Below are positions 24,088 through 32,026 of a DNA stretch of 64,000 nt, piece after piece. A program made the position numbers and the translations under genes. The notes beneath the pieces are model-generated. The model searched no databases. It was not told the origin of the DNA and worked only from the letters and a program-made list of their open reading frames with translations. Location: contig NZ_LIOL01000012.1 of the NCBI RefSeq assembly GCF_001418005.1, forward strand, positions 26,210 through 90,209. The letters run 5' to 3'. How positions within the stretch are numbered: the first letter of the stretch is position 1; the number at the start of each line of letters is the position of its first letter. This DNA comes from Chelatococcus sambhunathii (GTDB lineage: Bacteria > Pseudomonadota > Alphaproteobacteria > Rhizobiales > Beijerinckiaceae).

Positions 24088-25258
24088 CGCCGTCTCCGGA
24101 AAGGATGCCCCAGCGCCGGAGATACTTTTCGCCGATCAGCTGCTCCTCTTCGGTCTGGTCCTTGAGATTGCAGCCATGCGGCATCGTGATCGTCAACGGC
24201 AGCGTCCGACCGCGCTTGGCATCGCCCTTGGGATGGAACTTGATGGAGAGTTTGGCCTGCGTCGCCACCCAACCGCCGGCCAGCGGATCATTGGCGCCGA
24301 ACCGCTCCGCCGACATGCTCCAGATGGTGCGGTCGGCCTTCCGGAGACATTCCAGCGTGACGCGCTCGCCGACATTGTCGATGGGCATCAGGCGCAGCTG
24401 CTTGACCTCGACGGACTCGATCCCGTCCTCCGGATCGGTCGGAAAGTCGAAAGGATGAACCAGAACCGCGAGGTCGTAGGTGCGGAAGGGCACCTTTTCG
24501 CTCTGGAACTCGATCCCCAGCAGGTCGCGCGCCATGAAGCGAACCATCTCCTCGCGGCTCTCGCGGTCGTTGGCGACGACCTCGATGACCCCGGTCGCCG
24601 GCTCGTAGGTCATGGCCGCTTCAAACACGGGACGGCGAGCGCGGCGGACGAGCGTCCCCGCGTCATCGAACGCCAGGAAATCGTCGAGAAGGCCTTCGCG
24701 GTAAATCGCGATCTGGACAAGCTCGCAATCCTCGCCGTCGAAGGTCGGTCGGTAGCGCCCGAAAATATCGATGTGGATGTTGTTGGAAGCGAACCGTTCG
24801 CGCAGCGCCGCCTTGAAGGCATTGATGGATGCCTCGTCCCGCCGCAGATCGAGGTTAGGCTCGCCGATGAACCCGTCCCAGCTCCGACCACGGCGCCGCT
24901 CATCGGTGTAACGGACCTCCTAGGCATGGCGGAACCGAACCGGTTCGTTCAGGAACATCCAGAGCGCACGCGCATGGCCATTTGCCAGATCATCGAGCAC
25001 CGTGCGGTCGTCGATCACGCTGTAGAGTGCGGTCTGCCCCGCATCATCGGCCAGGGCGCTCACCCGCTCGGCGTCATTGACGATGCGGGCGCGGGCTTCG
25101 TCGTCCAATTCGTCGACGGCCCGCAAAGTGACGCGGGCGACTTCCGGCTCGGGCGCCTCCCAATCGACCTCGGTCGGAAGCTCGATGCCGGTGTGGTGGA
25201 AATAGGCCTGCAGCGACGAGGCAGGCATGTTGCGGATGAAACTCGTCACTGAGGCCAT
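24071..25258 (-). pseudogene. Uncharacterised cassette gene 2, interrupted by one in-frame TAG
   Basis: The ATG at 25258 (MASVTSFIRNMPASSLQAYFHHTGIELP) opens a frame ending at a TAG at 24922-24920 after 112 codons. The frame then continues cleanly (EVRYTDERRRGRSWDGFIGEPNLDLRRDEA) to 24071, implying a parent of about 395 residues. No in-frame ATG or GTG lies near the stop; the first are at 24628 and 24613. The downstream half contains NIHIDIFGRYRPTFDGEDCELVQIAIYREG and a C-terminal GEKYLRRWGILSGD. A CAG-to-TAG change is the simplest cause. The family is unknown to me. Confidence 0.65.
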
Positions 25259-25270
25259 GATCGGTTCTCC

Positions 25271-25510
25271 TTAGCCCTTGATGTTGCGGGGGTCGTTCCC
25301 GTGGGAATCGGACTGGCCGATCCGGCCGTCCTGGTTGTGGATCTTGAACTCCGTCCCTGCGTTGCGGCTGATCTCCCGCCCACGGTCGATCGCCTCCCGC
25401 TTCGTGTCGAAGTGTCCGCTGGCGCGCTCGGCGCCGCCGCGGCGGACGTCCCATCCTCCACTGGGATTGGGGACCACGTGATGGGTGCCCGATCCTTTGC
25501 CCTTGGCCAT
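25271..25510 (-). CDS. DUF2188 protein
   Basis: This 79-residue protein begins MAKGKGSGTHHVVPNPSGGWDVRRGGAERASGHFDTKREAIDRGREI and continues through GTEFKIHNQDGRIGQSDSHGNDP, the standard DUF2188 motif set. The family is widespread, small and uncharacterised, often beside toxin or defence genes. It is the first gene of a leftward cassette with the two interrupted genes at 23143-25258 and diverges from the Xre-ImmA gene. Confidence 0.88.
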   Translation of the reverse strand: MAKGKGSGTHHVVPNPSGGWDVRRGGAERASGHFDTKREAIDRGREISRNAGTEFKIHNQDGRIGQSDSHGNDPRNIKG

Positions 25511-25575
25511 GAGTGTCTTCTCCGTTTCATGGATCGATGCGCGACCATCGCAGCCGCGACTCCCAGCTTGCCATC

Positions 25576-25606
25576 ATATGTCCGAAAATATGTCCGAAAA
25601 TCGGAC
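25576..25606. promoter_or_regulatory. Operator array between the DUF2188 and Xre-ImmA genes
   Basis: ATATGTCCGAAA occurs twice in tandem (25576-25587 and 25588-25599). The second copy merges into a perfect dyad, GTCCGA-AAA-TCGGAC (25592-25606). It lies 15 bases upstream of the -35 element of the rightward promoter and 66 bases upstream of the leftward gene. The Xre domain encoded next to it is the likely ligand. Confidence 0.65.
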
Positions 25607-25620
25607 GATCAAGGAAAAAA

Positions 25621-25649
25621 TTGACGCGAAGAGTTCGATGCGCTATTAT
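25621..25649 (+). promoter_or_regulatory. Sigma-70-type promoter of the Xre-ImmA gene
   Basis: TTGACG (25621-25626) and TATTAT (25644-25649) are separated by exactly 17 bases, close to the consensus. The first start codon of the Xre-ImmA gene is 59 bases downstream of the -10 box. The operator array is immediately upstream, consistent with autoregulation. Confidence 0.75.
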
Positions 25650-25707
25650 CCACCGGTCGACGGCCGTCTGGCCGCCGACAGCTTTTGATTCACGTGCCAG
25701 GTGACGG

Positions 25708-26949
25708 ATGGGCAAGATGAGCGACGCGGTACAGCTTGGGCTTCGACTGCGGGCAACGCGCGAGCGCCGCGGCCTGAGCCAGCAGGCCGTGGCGGATGCT
25801 CTCGGACTTCCGCGAACGGCCGTTACCAACATGGAATCGGGGAACCGGGCGGTATCGACGCTGGAGCTCACGAAGCTTGCAGCGCTCTACGGCCAGTCCA
25901 CGGCGTTCTTTCTATCCCCGAACGAGGAAGCGGAGGACCTGTCGATAGTCCTCCATCGGGCGCTGCCGGAGATGGCCGGGTCGCCCGAGATCGACCAGGA
26001 GGTACGCCACATCCTCGACCTCTATCGGGAAGGCGCCGGACTCCGGGGCCTACTTGGTCAGGCGATCGAGCTCACCGTGCCCAACTATGCCGCCCGACTG
26101 TCCTCGGTTGGCGACGCGATACGGCAAGGCGAGGCCGTTGCGAAGGAGGAGCGGCGGCGTCTCGGTCTCGGCATCGCTCCGATTGTCAACATGGCAGAGA
26201 CGATCAGCGAGCAAGGGATCTGGACGGCCGCAACCGATCTGCCGGACGGCCTTTCCGGACTGTTCGTGAACCATCCGTCGATCGGCCTTGCGATCCTCGT
26301 AAACGTTCAGCATTGGCCCGTTCGACGGCGCTTTTCCTATGCTCACGAGTATGCCCACGCGCTCTTCGATCGCGAGGAGACGGTCACGACCACGCGGCGC
26401 GAGAATGCCACGGAGCTGGTCGAGAAGCGCGCGAATGCCTTTGCTGCCGCGTTTCTCATGCCGGCTGAAGGCATGCTCGACGAGCTGCGCCAACTGGACA
26501 AGGGGCAGCCGAGCCGGCTGGCTCAGATCATCTTCGACGTGGCTGGAAACAAGGGCATCGAGGCTGAAATCCGCCCCCGTCCCGGATCGCAGGCGATCAC
26601 CTATCAGGACGTGGCGTCGCTCGCGCGCCATTTTGGTGTGAGCTATGAGGCCGCCGTCTGGCGCCTGAAGAGCCTCAACCATATCAGCGCGGCCGAGACT
26701 GCAACGCTCATCGATCAGAAGGAGATGGGCAAACGATACATTCGGCTGTTCGGGTTCTTCGACCTGCTCGACGAAGGAGAGGCTCCCCCGCCACCGGAGC
26801 AGGAACTGCGCAGCCAATTGATGCGGCTCGCCATCGAGGCATACCGTCAGGATGAGATTTCGCGCGGTCGTCTCCTTGAGCTCGCCAGAAAACTCGACGT
26901 CGACGGTGCCGAGCTCCTTGAGCTCGCGGATGCGACGCGGACGGACTGA
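25708..26949 (+). CDS. Xre-family regulator fused to an ImmA/IrrE metallopeptidase
   Basis: This 413-residue protein has an N-terminal Xre helix-turn-helix (residues 8-62: LRATRERRGLSQQAVADALGLPRTAVTNMESG) and a central ImmA/IrrE (COG2856) zinc peptidase with HEYAH at 213-217. Helical C-terminal segments follow. In ICEBs1 and Deinococcus, ImmA/IrrE proteins cleave repressors to switch on mobile elements or stress genes. Here peptidase and DNA-binding domain are in one chain, so the protein may act as repressor and switch together. ATG 25708 and ATG 25717 are both possible starts. The next gene encodes a PIN protein. Confidence 0.88.
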   Translation: MGKMSDAVQLGLRLRATRERRGLSQQAVADALGLPRTAVTNMESGNRAVSTLELTKLAALYGQSTAFFLSPNEEAEDLSIVLHRALPEMAGSPEIDQEVRHILDLYREGAGLRGLLGQAIELTVPNYAARLSSVGDAIRQGEAVAKEERRRLGLGIAPIVNMAETISEQGIWTAATDLPDGLSGLFVNHPSIGLAILVNVQHWPVRRRFSYAHEYAHALFDREETVTTTRRENATELVEKRANAFAAAFLMPAEGMLDELRQLDKGQPSRLAQIIFDVAGNKGIEAEIRPRPGSQAITYQDVASLARHFGVSYEAAVWRLKSLNHISAAETATLIDQKEMGKRYIRLFGFFDLLDEGEAPPPPEQELRSQLMRLAIEAYRQDEISRGRLLELARKLDVDGAELLELADATRTD

Positions 26950-26964
26950 TGGCGAGAACAGCAC

Positions 26965-27483
26965 ATGGGATCGGCGATCGTTGTTGCGGACACATCCGTC
27001 ATCATCAACTTCCTGCGGATCGACCGCATGGATCTGATCGGTTCGCATCCCAGCCCGTTCATCGTGACGGACCATGTGGCGGACGAGATCGCCGACTCCT
27101 ACCCTGAGCAGCAGGCGCGCTTTCACGCGGCTCTTGGGAGCGGCCACATCACGCAACACCGTATCGATGATCCCGCCGAGATGGAGATTTTTTTACGTCT
27201 CTCCATCCGAGGACGACTGGGTGCAGGCGAGCGTTCTGCCATCGCCGTGGCGCTCAACAGGGGGTGCGCGCTGGCGATCGATGATGCACGTGCGATTCGA
27301 CGGGCGATCGACGAGGCAGGCATCGCCGGCAGTCCGTTGACGATTCTCCGGACACAAGACGTGATCGTCCAACTGATAAGGGCCAAGTTGTTGGAGATCG
27401 GGGCAGCTGACGCGCTCAAGGAAGACTGGCATCTCAATCACAGATTCACGATCCGGATCGGGTCGTTTGCCGAGCTGCTGTAG
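26965..27483 (+). CDS. PIN-domain ribonuclease-like protein
   Basis: This 172-residue protein has the PIN acidic set: Asp9 in VVADTSVIINFL, Glu41 in DEIAD, Glu89 in LGAGERSAIAVA and Asp106/107 in LAIDDARAIRRA. PIN domains cleave RNA and often serve as toxins. It starts 15 bases after the Xre-ImmA stop, so the two form one operon under the promoter at 25621-25649. Pairs of Xre/COG2856 with a PIN protein are known as predicted toxin-antitoxin-like modules; whether this one is a toxin or a lysogeny-control factor cannot be told from sequence. Confidence 0.85.
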   Translation: MGSAIVVADTSVIINFLRIDRMDLIGSHPSPFIVTDHVADEIADSYPEQQARFHAALGSGHITQHRIDDPAEMEIFLRLSIRGRLGAGERSAIAVALNRGCALAIDDARAIRRAIDEAGIAGSPLTILRTQDVIVQLIRAKLLEIGAADALKEDWHLNHRFTIRIGSFAELL

Positions 27484-27663
27484 CGTATTCTCATGACCGT
27501 TCAATTGGCGGCACCCGTGTTATCACTGACCCTCCACTGGCGTGGGTGAATTGCGCCATTCTTCTAATGATTGCGGAGTATTTCGATAAGTAACGGATAT
27601 TTATTGATTATCTGAATTTCACCACTACCGTTTCGCCAGCCATCTTCTGTTGCGAACGGTCTC

Positions 27664-27888
27664 ATGCAAGACGCCCGATCCGGTCCGAACCCTCTGCTGC
27701 CCGCCCGTCTGTCGACGGGCGAACGCCTCGATGAACTCGCGTGCATTCTTGCCGCGGGGCTGAGGCGTATCCTGCCAGAACAGTCCAGTTCTTTATCTGC
27801 ACCTGGCGAAGACAGTTCATTCGACATTCTCGCCCTCAAACGCCGTGTTGGTCGTCGCAAACCGAGCAACCGAGTTGGAGGGCAATGA
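27664..27888 (+). CDS. Small protein of the recombinase operon
   Basis: This 74-residue protein begins MQDARSGPNPLLPARLSTGERLDELACILAAGLRRIL. Its ERLDE.A.ILA.GL.RL-type helix is a pattern I associate with small genes preceding DUF2924 and large serine recombinases in alphaproteobacterial prophages. The stop overlaps the next start in an ATGA junction. The function is unknown. The 180 bases upstream are AT-rich and probably hold the promoter. Confidence 0.6.
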   Translation: MQDARSGPNPLLPARLSTGERLDELACILAAGLRRILPEQSSSLSAPGEDSSFDILALKRRVGRRKPSNRVGGQ

Positions 27889-28397
27889 TGCCAGGAACAA
27901 AGAGAAAGACTGACGCTGCGCCATGGCAACCGGGCAACCGCGATGCGGCGGAAGCGAGCGTGGTCACGCAGCTTGCAGCGCTGAAGCGAATGACGGTGGT
28001 CGAGCTGAAGGCGAAGTGGGAAAGCCTCTTCGGCACCCCCGCTCCGAACAACAGCCGCAGTTACCTCGAGCTGAGGCTCGGCTACCGGGTCCAGGAACTG
28101 ACCCTCGGCGGCCTGTCCCGCGAGACGCGGCGGACGCTGGACCTGCTGGCCGACGAAATCGAGGGCCGGGTTGGGCGCAAGACGATCATCGCGGATTCCC
28201 GCAACCCGGTGGTCGGCACCCGCCTCGTGCGCGAATGGAACGGGATGGAGCACACCGTCACGGTGATGAAGGACGGCTTCGACTGGCAGGGGCGCAAGTT
28301 CAAGTCGCTGTCGGCGGTGGCGCGGGCGATCACCGGCACGCAGTGGAACGGCTACCGCTTCTTCGGCCTCCGCGAGGCGCGGAGGGACGACCGATGA
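27885..28397 (+). CDS. DUF2924 protein
   Basis: This roughly 170-residue protein contains VTQLAALKRMTVVELKAKWESLFGTPAPNNSRSYLELRLGYRVQELTLGGLS, the DUF2924 signature, and a C-terminal LVREWNGMEHTVTVMKDGFDWQGRKFKSLSAVARAITGTQWNGYRFFGL segment resembling a DNA-binding RAMA-like domain. DUF2924 genes regularly precede large serine recombinases and may help recognise attachment sites or control direction; this is inference from context. The start is coupled to the gene before, and the stop overlaps the recombinase start. Confidence 0.88.
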   Translation: MMPGTKRKTDAAPWQPGNRDAAEASVVTQLAALKRMTVVELKAKWESLFGTPAPNNSRSYLELRLGYRVQELTLGGLSRETRRTLDLLADEIEGRVGRKTIIADSRNPVVGTRLVREWNGMEHTVTVMKDGFDWQGRKFKSLSAVARAITGTQWNGYRFFGLREARRDDR

Positions 28398-29728
28398 ACC
28401 GTCAGGAAGCCGTCGCTATCATGCCGCGCCGCCAGCGCTGCGCCATCTATACCCGAAAGTCGAGCGAGGAAGGGCTCGACATGGAGTTCAACAGCCTCGA
28501 CGCCCAGCGCGAGGCTTGCGAGGCCTTCGTGACGAGCCAGAAGGCGGAAGGCTGGGCCACCATTCGCGAACGCTACGACGATGGCGGCTTCTCCGGTGGC
28601 ACGCTGGAACGGCCCAGCCTGAAGCGTCTCATTCAGGACGTCGAAGCCGGTCTGATCGATGTGATCGTGGTCTACAAGATCGACCGGCTGTCGCGCTCGC
28701 TGATGGACTTCGCCAAACTGGTCGAGATCTTCGACCGCAATCAGGTGACCTTCGTGTCGGTCACGCAGTCGTTCAACACCACGACCTCGATGGGCCGCCT
28801 GACCCTGAACATCCTCCTCAGCTTCGCACAGTTCGAGCGGGAGGTGATCGGCGAGCGCATCCGCGACAAGGTCGCGGCATCCCGCAGGCGCGGCATGTGG
28901 ATGGGCGGTCACGTCCCGCTGGGCTACGACGTGCGCGACCGCAAGCTGGTCGTCAACGAAGCGGAAGCCGCGACGGTCCGGATGATCTTCGAGCGCTTCG
29001 TCGCCATCGGCTCCGCCACGACGCTGGCCAAAGCGCTCGCGGCCGAGGGCGTTCTGAACAAGCGCGGCAAGCCGATCGACAAGGGCTTCCTCTACAAACT
29101 GATCAACAACCGGGTCTACCTCGGAGAAGCCGTGCACAAGGGGACTTCCTATCCCGGCGAGCACGAGGCCATCATCGATCAGGCCCTCTGGGACAAGGTT
29201 CACAGCATCCTGCAGGAGAGCCCGCGCCTGCGGGCGAAGAACACCCGCCGCCAGACGCCGGCCCTGCTGAAGGGGATCATCTTCACCGAGACGGGCACGG
29301 CGATGACGCCGACGGCGACGAAGAAGGGCACGCGCCTCTACCGCTACTATGCGTCGATGGACCTGATCCGAAACCGCCCGACCGGAGACGCCTCAGGGCC
29401 GCTGCGCTTGCCCGCCGGCATGGTCGAGGATGCCGTCGTCGGCGAAATCCGCCGCATGATCCGCGCACCCGAAGTCGCGGCGCGGACCATAAAGGCCCTT
29501 CGCGACGAGAACTCGACCGTCGAAGAGAAGGCGGTCGTCCAGGCGCTCGGCGAGTTCGACCAGCTCTGGGCGGCGCTCTATCCGGCGGAGCAAACCCGCA
29601 TCGTCCAGCTTCTGGTCGAGCGGGTGACCGTCGGCGAAGACGGCATTGCCGTCGATCTGCGCCACGACGGGCTGGGCTCGGTCCTGTATGACATGATGGC
29701 CCCCCGCCAGACGGAGGCCCGCGCATGA
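28394..29728 (+). CDS. Large serine recombinase (prophage integrase)
   Basis: This 444-residue serine integrase carries the nucleophile at Ser23 in CAIYTRKSSEEG, followed by IDRLSRSLMDF and the E-helix segment SFAQFEREVIGERIRDK typical of the resolvase catalytic domain. The recombinase domain follows (VPLGYDVRDRKLVVNEAEA, then GFLYKLINNRVYLGEAVHKG). The zinc-ribbon part is shorter than in phiC31. It should integrate and excise prophage A. The ATG overlaps the DUF2924 stop. It is the only integrase in the window. Confidence 0.95.
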   Translation: MNRQEAVAIMPRRQRCAIYTRKSSEEGLDMEFNSLDAQREACEAFVTSQKAEGWATIRERYDDGGFSGGTLERPSLKRLIQDVEAGLIDVIVVYKIDRLSRSLMDFAKLVEIFDRNQVTFVSVTQSFNTTTSMGRLTLNILLSFAQFEREVIGERIRDKVAASRRRGMWMGGHVPLGYDVRDRKLVVNEAEAATVRMIFERFVAIGSATTLAKALAAEGVLNKRGKPIDKGFLYKLINNRVYLGEAVHKGTSYPGEHEAIIDQALWDKVHSILQESPRLRAKNTRRQTPALLKGIIFTETGTAMTPTATKKGTRLYRYYASMDLIRNRPTGDASGPLRLPAGMVEDAVVGEIRRMIRAPEVAARTIKALRDENSTVEEKAVVQALGEFDQLWAALYPAEQTRIVQLLVERVTVGEDGIAVDLRHDGLGSVLYDMMAPRQTEARA

Positions 29729-30108
29729 CCGACACGACGAAAACCATCCGCGTCGTCATCCCCCTGACGATCCGCAAACGCAATGGGCGGCCGAAGATCC
29801 TCCCGCCCGACGAGGTGACAGTCCGGGACGGCCGGTCGCAAGACCCTCATGTGCTGCGCGCCATCGCCCGCGCTTGGAACTGGCGGCGGCAGCTGGAATC
29901 CGGTGCCGCTTCCACCATTCAGGATATCGCCGCGGCCGAGAAGGTCTCCGACCGGTTCGTGAGCCGCATGATGCGGCTCGCCTATCTGTCGCCGGAGGTG
30001 CTCGAACACCTCGTCATCAGGCGCGTACCACCGGCGCTTTCGCTGAACGACCTCGTCACAGTTGCCGATCGGCCGTGGGCGGAGCAGATGGACATGGTTT
30101 TTGACTGA
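29725..30108 (+). CDS. HTH protein of the recombinase operon
   Basis: This 127-residue protein contains a basic segment, IPLTIRKRNGRPKILPP, then STIQDIAAAEKVSDRFVSRMMRLAYLSPEVLEHLV, a helix-turn-helix resembling ParB/KorB-type motifs. This small gene regularly trails the large serine recombinase in such operons and could be a recombination directionality or control factor. The start overlaps the recombinase stop by four bases. It is the last rightward gene of prophage A, so the right attachment site should follow. Confidence 0.75.
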   Translation: MTDTTKTIRVVIPLTIRKRNGRPKILPPDEVTVRDGRSQDPHVLRAIARAWNWRRQLESGAASTIQDIAAAEKVSDRFVSRMMRLAYLSPEVLEHLVIRRVPPALSLNDLVTVADRPWAEQMDMVFD

Positions 30109-30127
30109 GCGCGCCGGCGCCCTGCCA

Positions 30128-30964
30128 TCAATGGAAGCCTGCCACGAATGCTGTGGCCGTGAGTGTGACGTGGGCATTGAGCGGCGGATACAGTTCGAAG
30201 GCCCTCGGCTCACGCGAGAAGTTCCAAAGCCGGAACAAGCGCCATTCGGATCGGCGCTCGTCTGCCACCGCAAGCTCATTGCGGGTGATGTGGAAGGGCG
30301 TCCGTTCCCACCCGTTCGTCGTCTTCACCTCGATCAAGCGCGCCTGACCATCTGGCGCGAAACTCGCGATGTCATAGCCTGCGCCATCCCCGTCCTCCTC
30401 GGAAACCCAACGCACCTTCCGCGCCAAGTCATCACGCCCCGCCGACCGTAGCGATGCCCACTCATGCGCCAGAACGCGCTCCTCGCCGGCGCGGCCGAGG
30501 GCGCGGTTGCGCTCGTCCCGGCCTGCCACATCGAACTTCCGAGCGATGTGCAGCATCTGCTCCAGCTCCTGCGGTGGCGGCTGGTTCGACAGCGTCGGGG
30601 GTGGGCCGATCCAGATCGGTGCGGATTCTTCAAGACCCGTCGCCGGGCGCGAGTCTGGCAGACGGCCGAGCCACGCGGGGTTTATTGCCAACCACCGTAC
30701 CACCGCGTCGACGAGCGACATTTGGAAATTGAACGCAGGCTTGTAGCCGGGGATCCAGTCCTCGCCGAGCCCCTTCAGAACCGCGCTGATGTTCTGGTGC
30801 TTGAACTCGATCGATCCCTCCGAACGGCCGTTCAGCAACGGCAGGAGCGTGCGGCGATGCTCCGCCTTGCTGTACGGGCGTCCGAAGACGTCGTCGGCCA
30901 GCATCGCGAAGTAATCCGCGACGATCAGATCGTTCTCCTCATCGGTCCAAGGCTCGCTCGACAT
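30128..30964 (-). CDS. DUF3883 / PD-(D/E)XK nuclease-like protein
   Basis: This 278-residue protein has a helical N-terminal half (WTDEENDLIVADYFAML, then YSKAEHRRTLLPLLNGRSEGSIEFKHQNISAVL) and a C-terminal DUF3883 domain: GRAGEERVLAHEW, GYDIASFAPDGQARLIEVKTT and FHITRNEL. The GYDI...EVKTT pair supplies the Asp-Glu-Lys active site of restriction-type nucleases. DUF3883 domains are frequent in defence loci. It converges with the prophage A recombinase operon and sits 1.1 kb from the type I island, so it is either chromosomal or part of the defence cluster. Confidence 0.8.
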   Translation of the reverse strand: MSSEPWTDEENDLIVADYFAMLADDVFGRPYSKAEHRRTLLPLLNGRSEGSIEFKHQNISAVLKGLGEDWIPGYKPAFNFQMSLVDAVVRWLAINPAWLGRLPDSRPATGLEESAPIWIGPPPTLSNQPPPQELEQMLHIARKFDVAGRDERNRALGRAGEERVLAHEWASLRSAGRDDLARKVRWVSEEDGDGAGYDIASFAPDGQARLIEVKTTNGWERTPFHITRNELAVADERRSEWRLFRLWNFSREPRAFELYPPLNAHVTLTATAFVAGFH

Positions 30965-31291
30965 TAGGCCAGGCTACTGACGTCGCGGCCATTTGTCATC
31001 GAAAGTCAAAGAACCATCGGGTCCTTGATCCCCAGCATAACGACGGGCTGCGCACGGCTTCCACCGAATATGCCTACCGCGTGTTTCCCCGGCGCCCACG
31101 CCAACCGGAAGAACGCCCGCTGAATCCACTGTCGAGCGACCTGCGAAACCCGTTGGAAACGCTGGCCTTCGCGAAGCCCAACCGGGCCGGACGAGGTTCG
31201 CTCGGTTAGAGACGGAGGGCCGTTCAGAGACGGAAATTGGACCCGGCGCCGGTCTCCGAGGTTCGGGCGTCTCGGCTAAACGCCTTTGAAA

Positions 31292-31321
31292 CAAAAAGAA
31301 AAAGGCCCCCAATGGGAGCCT
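31292..31321 (-). terminator. Rho-independent terminator downstream of the tRNA-Ser remnant
   Basis: On the minus strand AGGCTCCC-ATT-GGGGGCCT makes an 8-pair stem (31321-31303) with one G-T pair, followed by TTTTTCTTTTTG. It lies 24 bases past the CCA end of the tRNA-Ser fragment, where a tRNA gene terminator belongs, and no protein gene on this strand needs it. Confidence 0.75.
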
Positions 31322-31345
31322 CATCTCGGGTTTGCACCAAGATAA

Positions 31346-31361
31346 TGGCGGAGGGAGAGGA
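31346..31361 (-). other. tRNA-Ser 3'-end fragment, candidate attachment site
   Basis: Read on the minus strand the 16 bases are TCCTCTCCCTCCGCCA. Fifteen of them match the usual alphaproteobacterial tRNA-Ser 3' end with encoded CCA. The remaining tRNA body is missing on the right. A remnant 3' end followed by the native terminator is the classic scar of integration into a tRNA gene. The intact tRNA should lie at the far end of the element. Confidence 0.6.
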
Positions 31362-31575
31362 CTCTTCGACAAACTCGCTCGAAGTATGCCCCACATCGCG
31401 CCAGCACGCCTTCGTATTCGCAAGTGAATCTTCGCCACCGCAGAAATTCTCTGTTCAAGACAGGGAAGCGCAGTGCCCTGTGTTTGGCGTTCCCGCCAGT
31501 ATTACCTTGATAGTGTTTTCCGGCCACGCCTTCGTCGTGTCGCATTCCAACTTGCCAGGACGAAAGGACACGAAA

Positions 31576-31791
31576 ATGAAGGCAACATGCATGAACCAAC
31601 TTGAACTGGCCGTGCGCTGGGGGATCAGCCATCGCACACTTGAGCGGTGGCGTTGGAACGGTGAAGGGCCGAAGTTCCTCAAGGTGGGCGGCCGGGTGGT
31701 CTATCGCCTGTCCGACGTCGAGGAATACGAGCAGTCGATTATCCGTTCCAGCACCTCCGACCCGGGTCACACTCAGCAGGCGGAAGCCTAA
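31576..31791 (+). CDS. AlpA/excisionase-type HTH protein of the restriction island
   Basis: This 71-residue protein begins MKATCMNQLELAVRWGISHRTLERWRWNGEGPKFLKVGGRVVYRLSDVEEYEQ. It is a close paralogue of the prophage A protein at 22832-23041. AlpA-like proteins activate excision or regulate element genes. The ATG at 31576 has AGGA upstream; Met6 is an alternative. A perfect hairpin terminator follows at 31810, so it is a single-gene unit. It sits 215 bases inside the proposed integration scar, which supports an element end here. Confidence 0.8.
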   Translation: MKATCMNQLELAVRWGISHRTLERWRWNGEGPKFLKVGGRVVYRLSDVEEYEQSIIRSSTSDPGHTQQAEA

Positions 31792-31809
31792 CAATCCGAG
31801 GACGAGCAA

Positions 31810-31837
31810 GGGTCGGCCCCTGTTGGCCGACCCTTTT
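31810..31837 (+). terminator. Rho-independent terminator after the AlpA-like gene
   Basis: GGGTCGGCC-CCTGTT-GGCCGACCC is a perfect 9-pair stem followed by TTTT, 19 bases after the stop codon at 31791. It separates the AlpA-like gene from the restriction operon. Confidence 0.88.
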
Positions 31838-32026
31838 CCTGGGCCTTCACGTCGCACTGGTCTACCTCTTGCTCCTTCGGCCCATCTTTGGATCGGAAAG
31901 ACGACGTTCAGCTTGCGAGACGGATTCCTGGGTTACGACTTTACCCCTTGCCAACCTTGGAGTGCCCAGAATGGACTAGTTTGCCCTGCGTTCTCCTGTT
32001 ATGGTTAGAAAAACAGTGAGGGCTGG

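Larger units (their letters stand above)
30965..31575. other. Intergenic stretch containing an integration scar
   Basis: There is no credible gene in these 611 bases. The left part (30965-31290) shows nothing recognisable beyond GC-rich chromosomal-looking DNA. A minus-strand terminator at 31292-31321 and a tRNA-Ser 3'-end fragment at 31346-31361 mark a junction. The right part to 31575 is lower in GC and looks foreign. Confidence 0.5.

Noticed and set aside
23143..25258. General stop-codon reassignment in the phage
   Set aside because: All three stop codons are used normally at the ends of intact neighbouring genes, so the two internal stops are more likely mutations.
31237..31575. Upstream in-frame extension of the AlpA-like gene
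   Set aside because: The extension crosses the tRNA remnant and terminator and is not protein-like. The ATG at 31576 with AGGA upstream is the sensible start.
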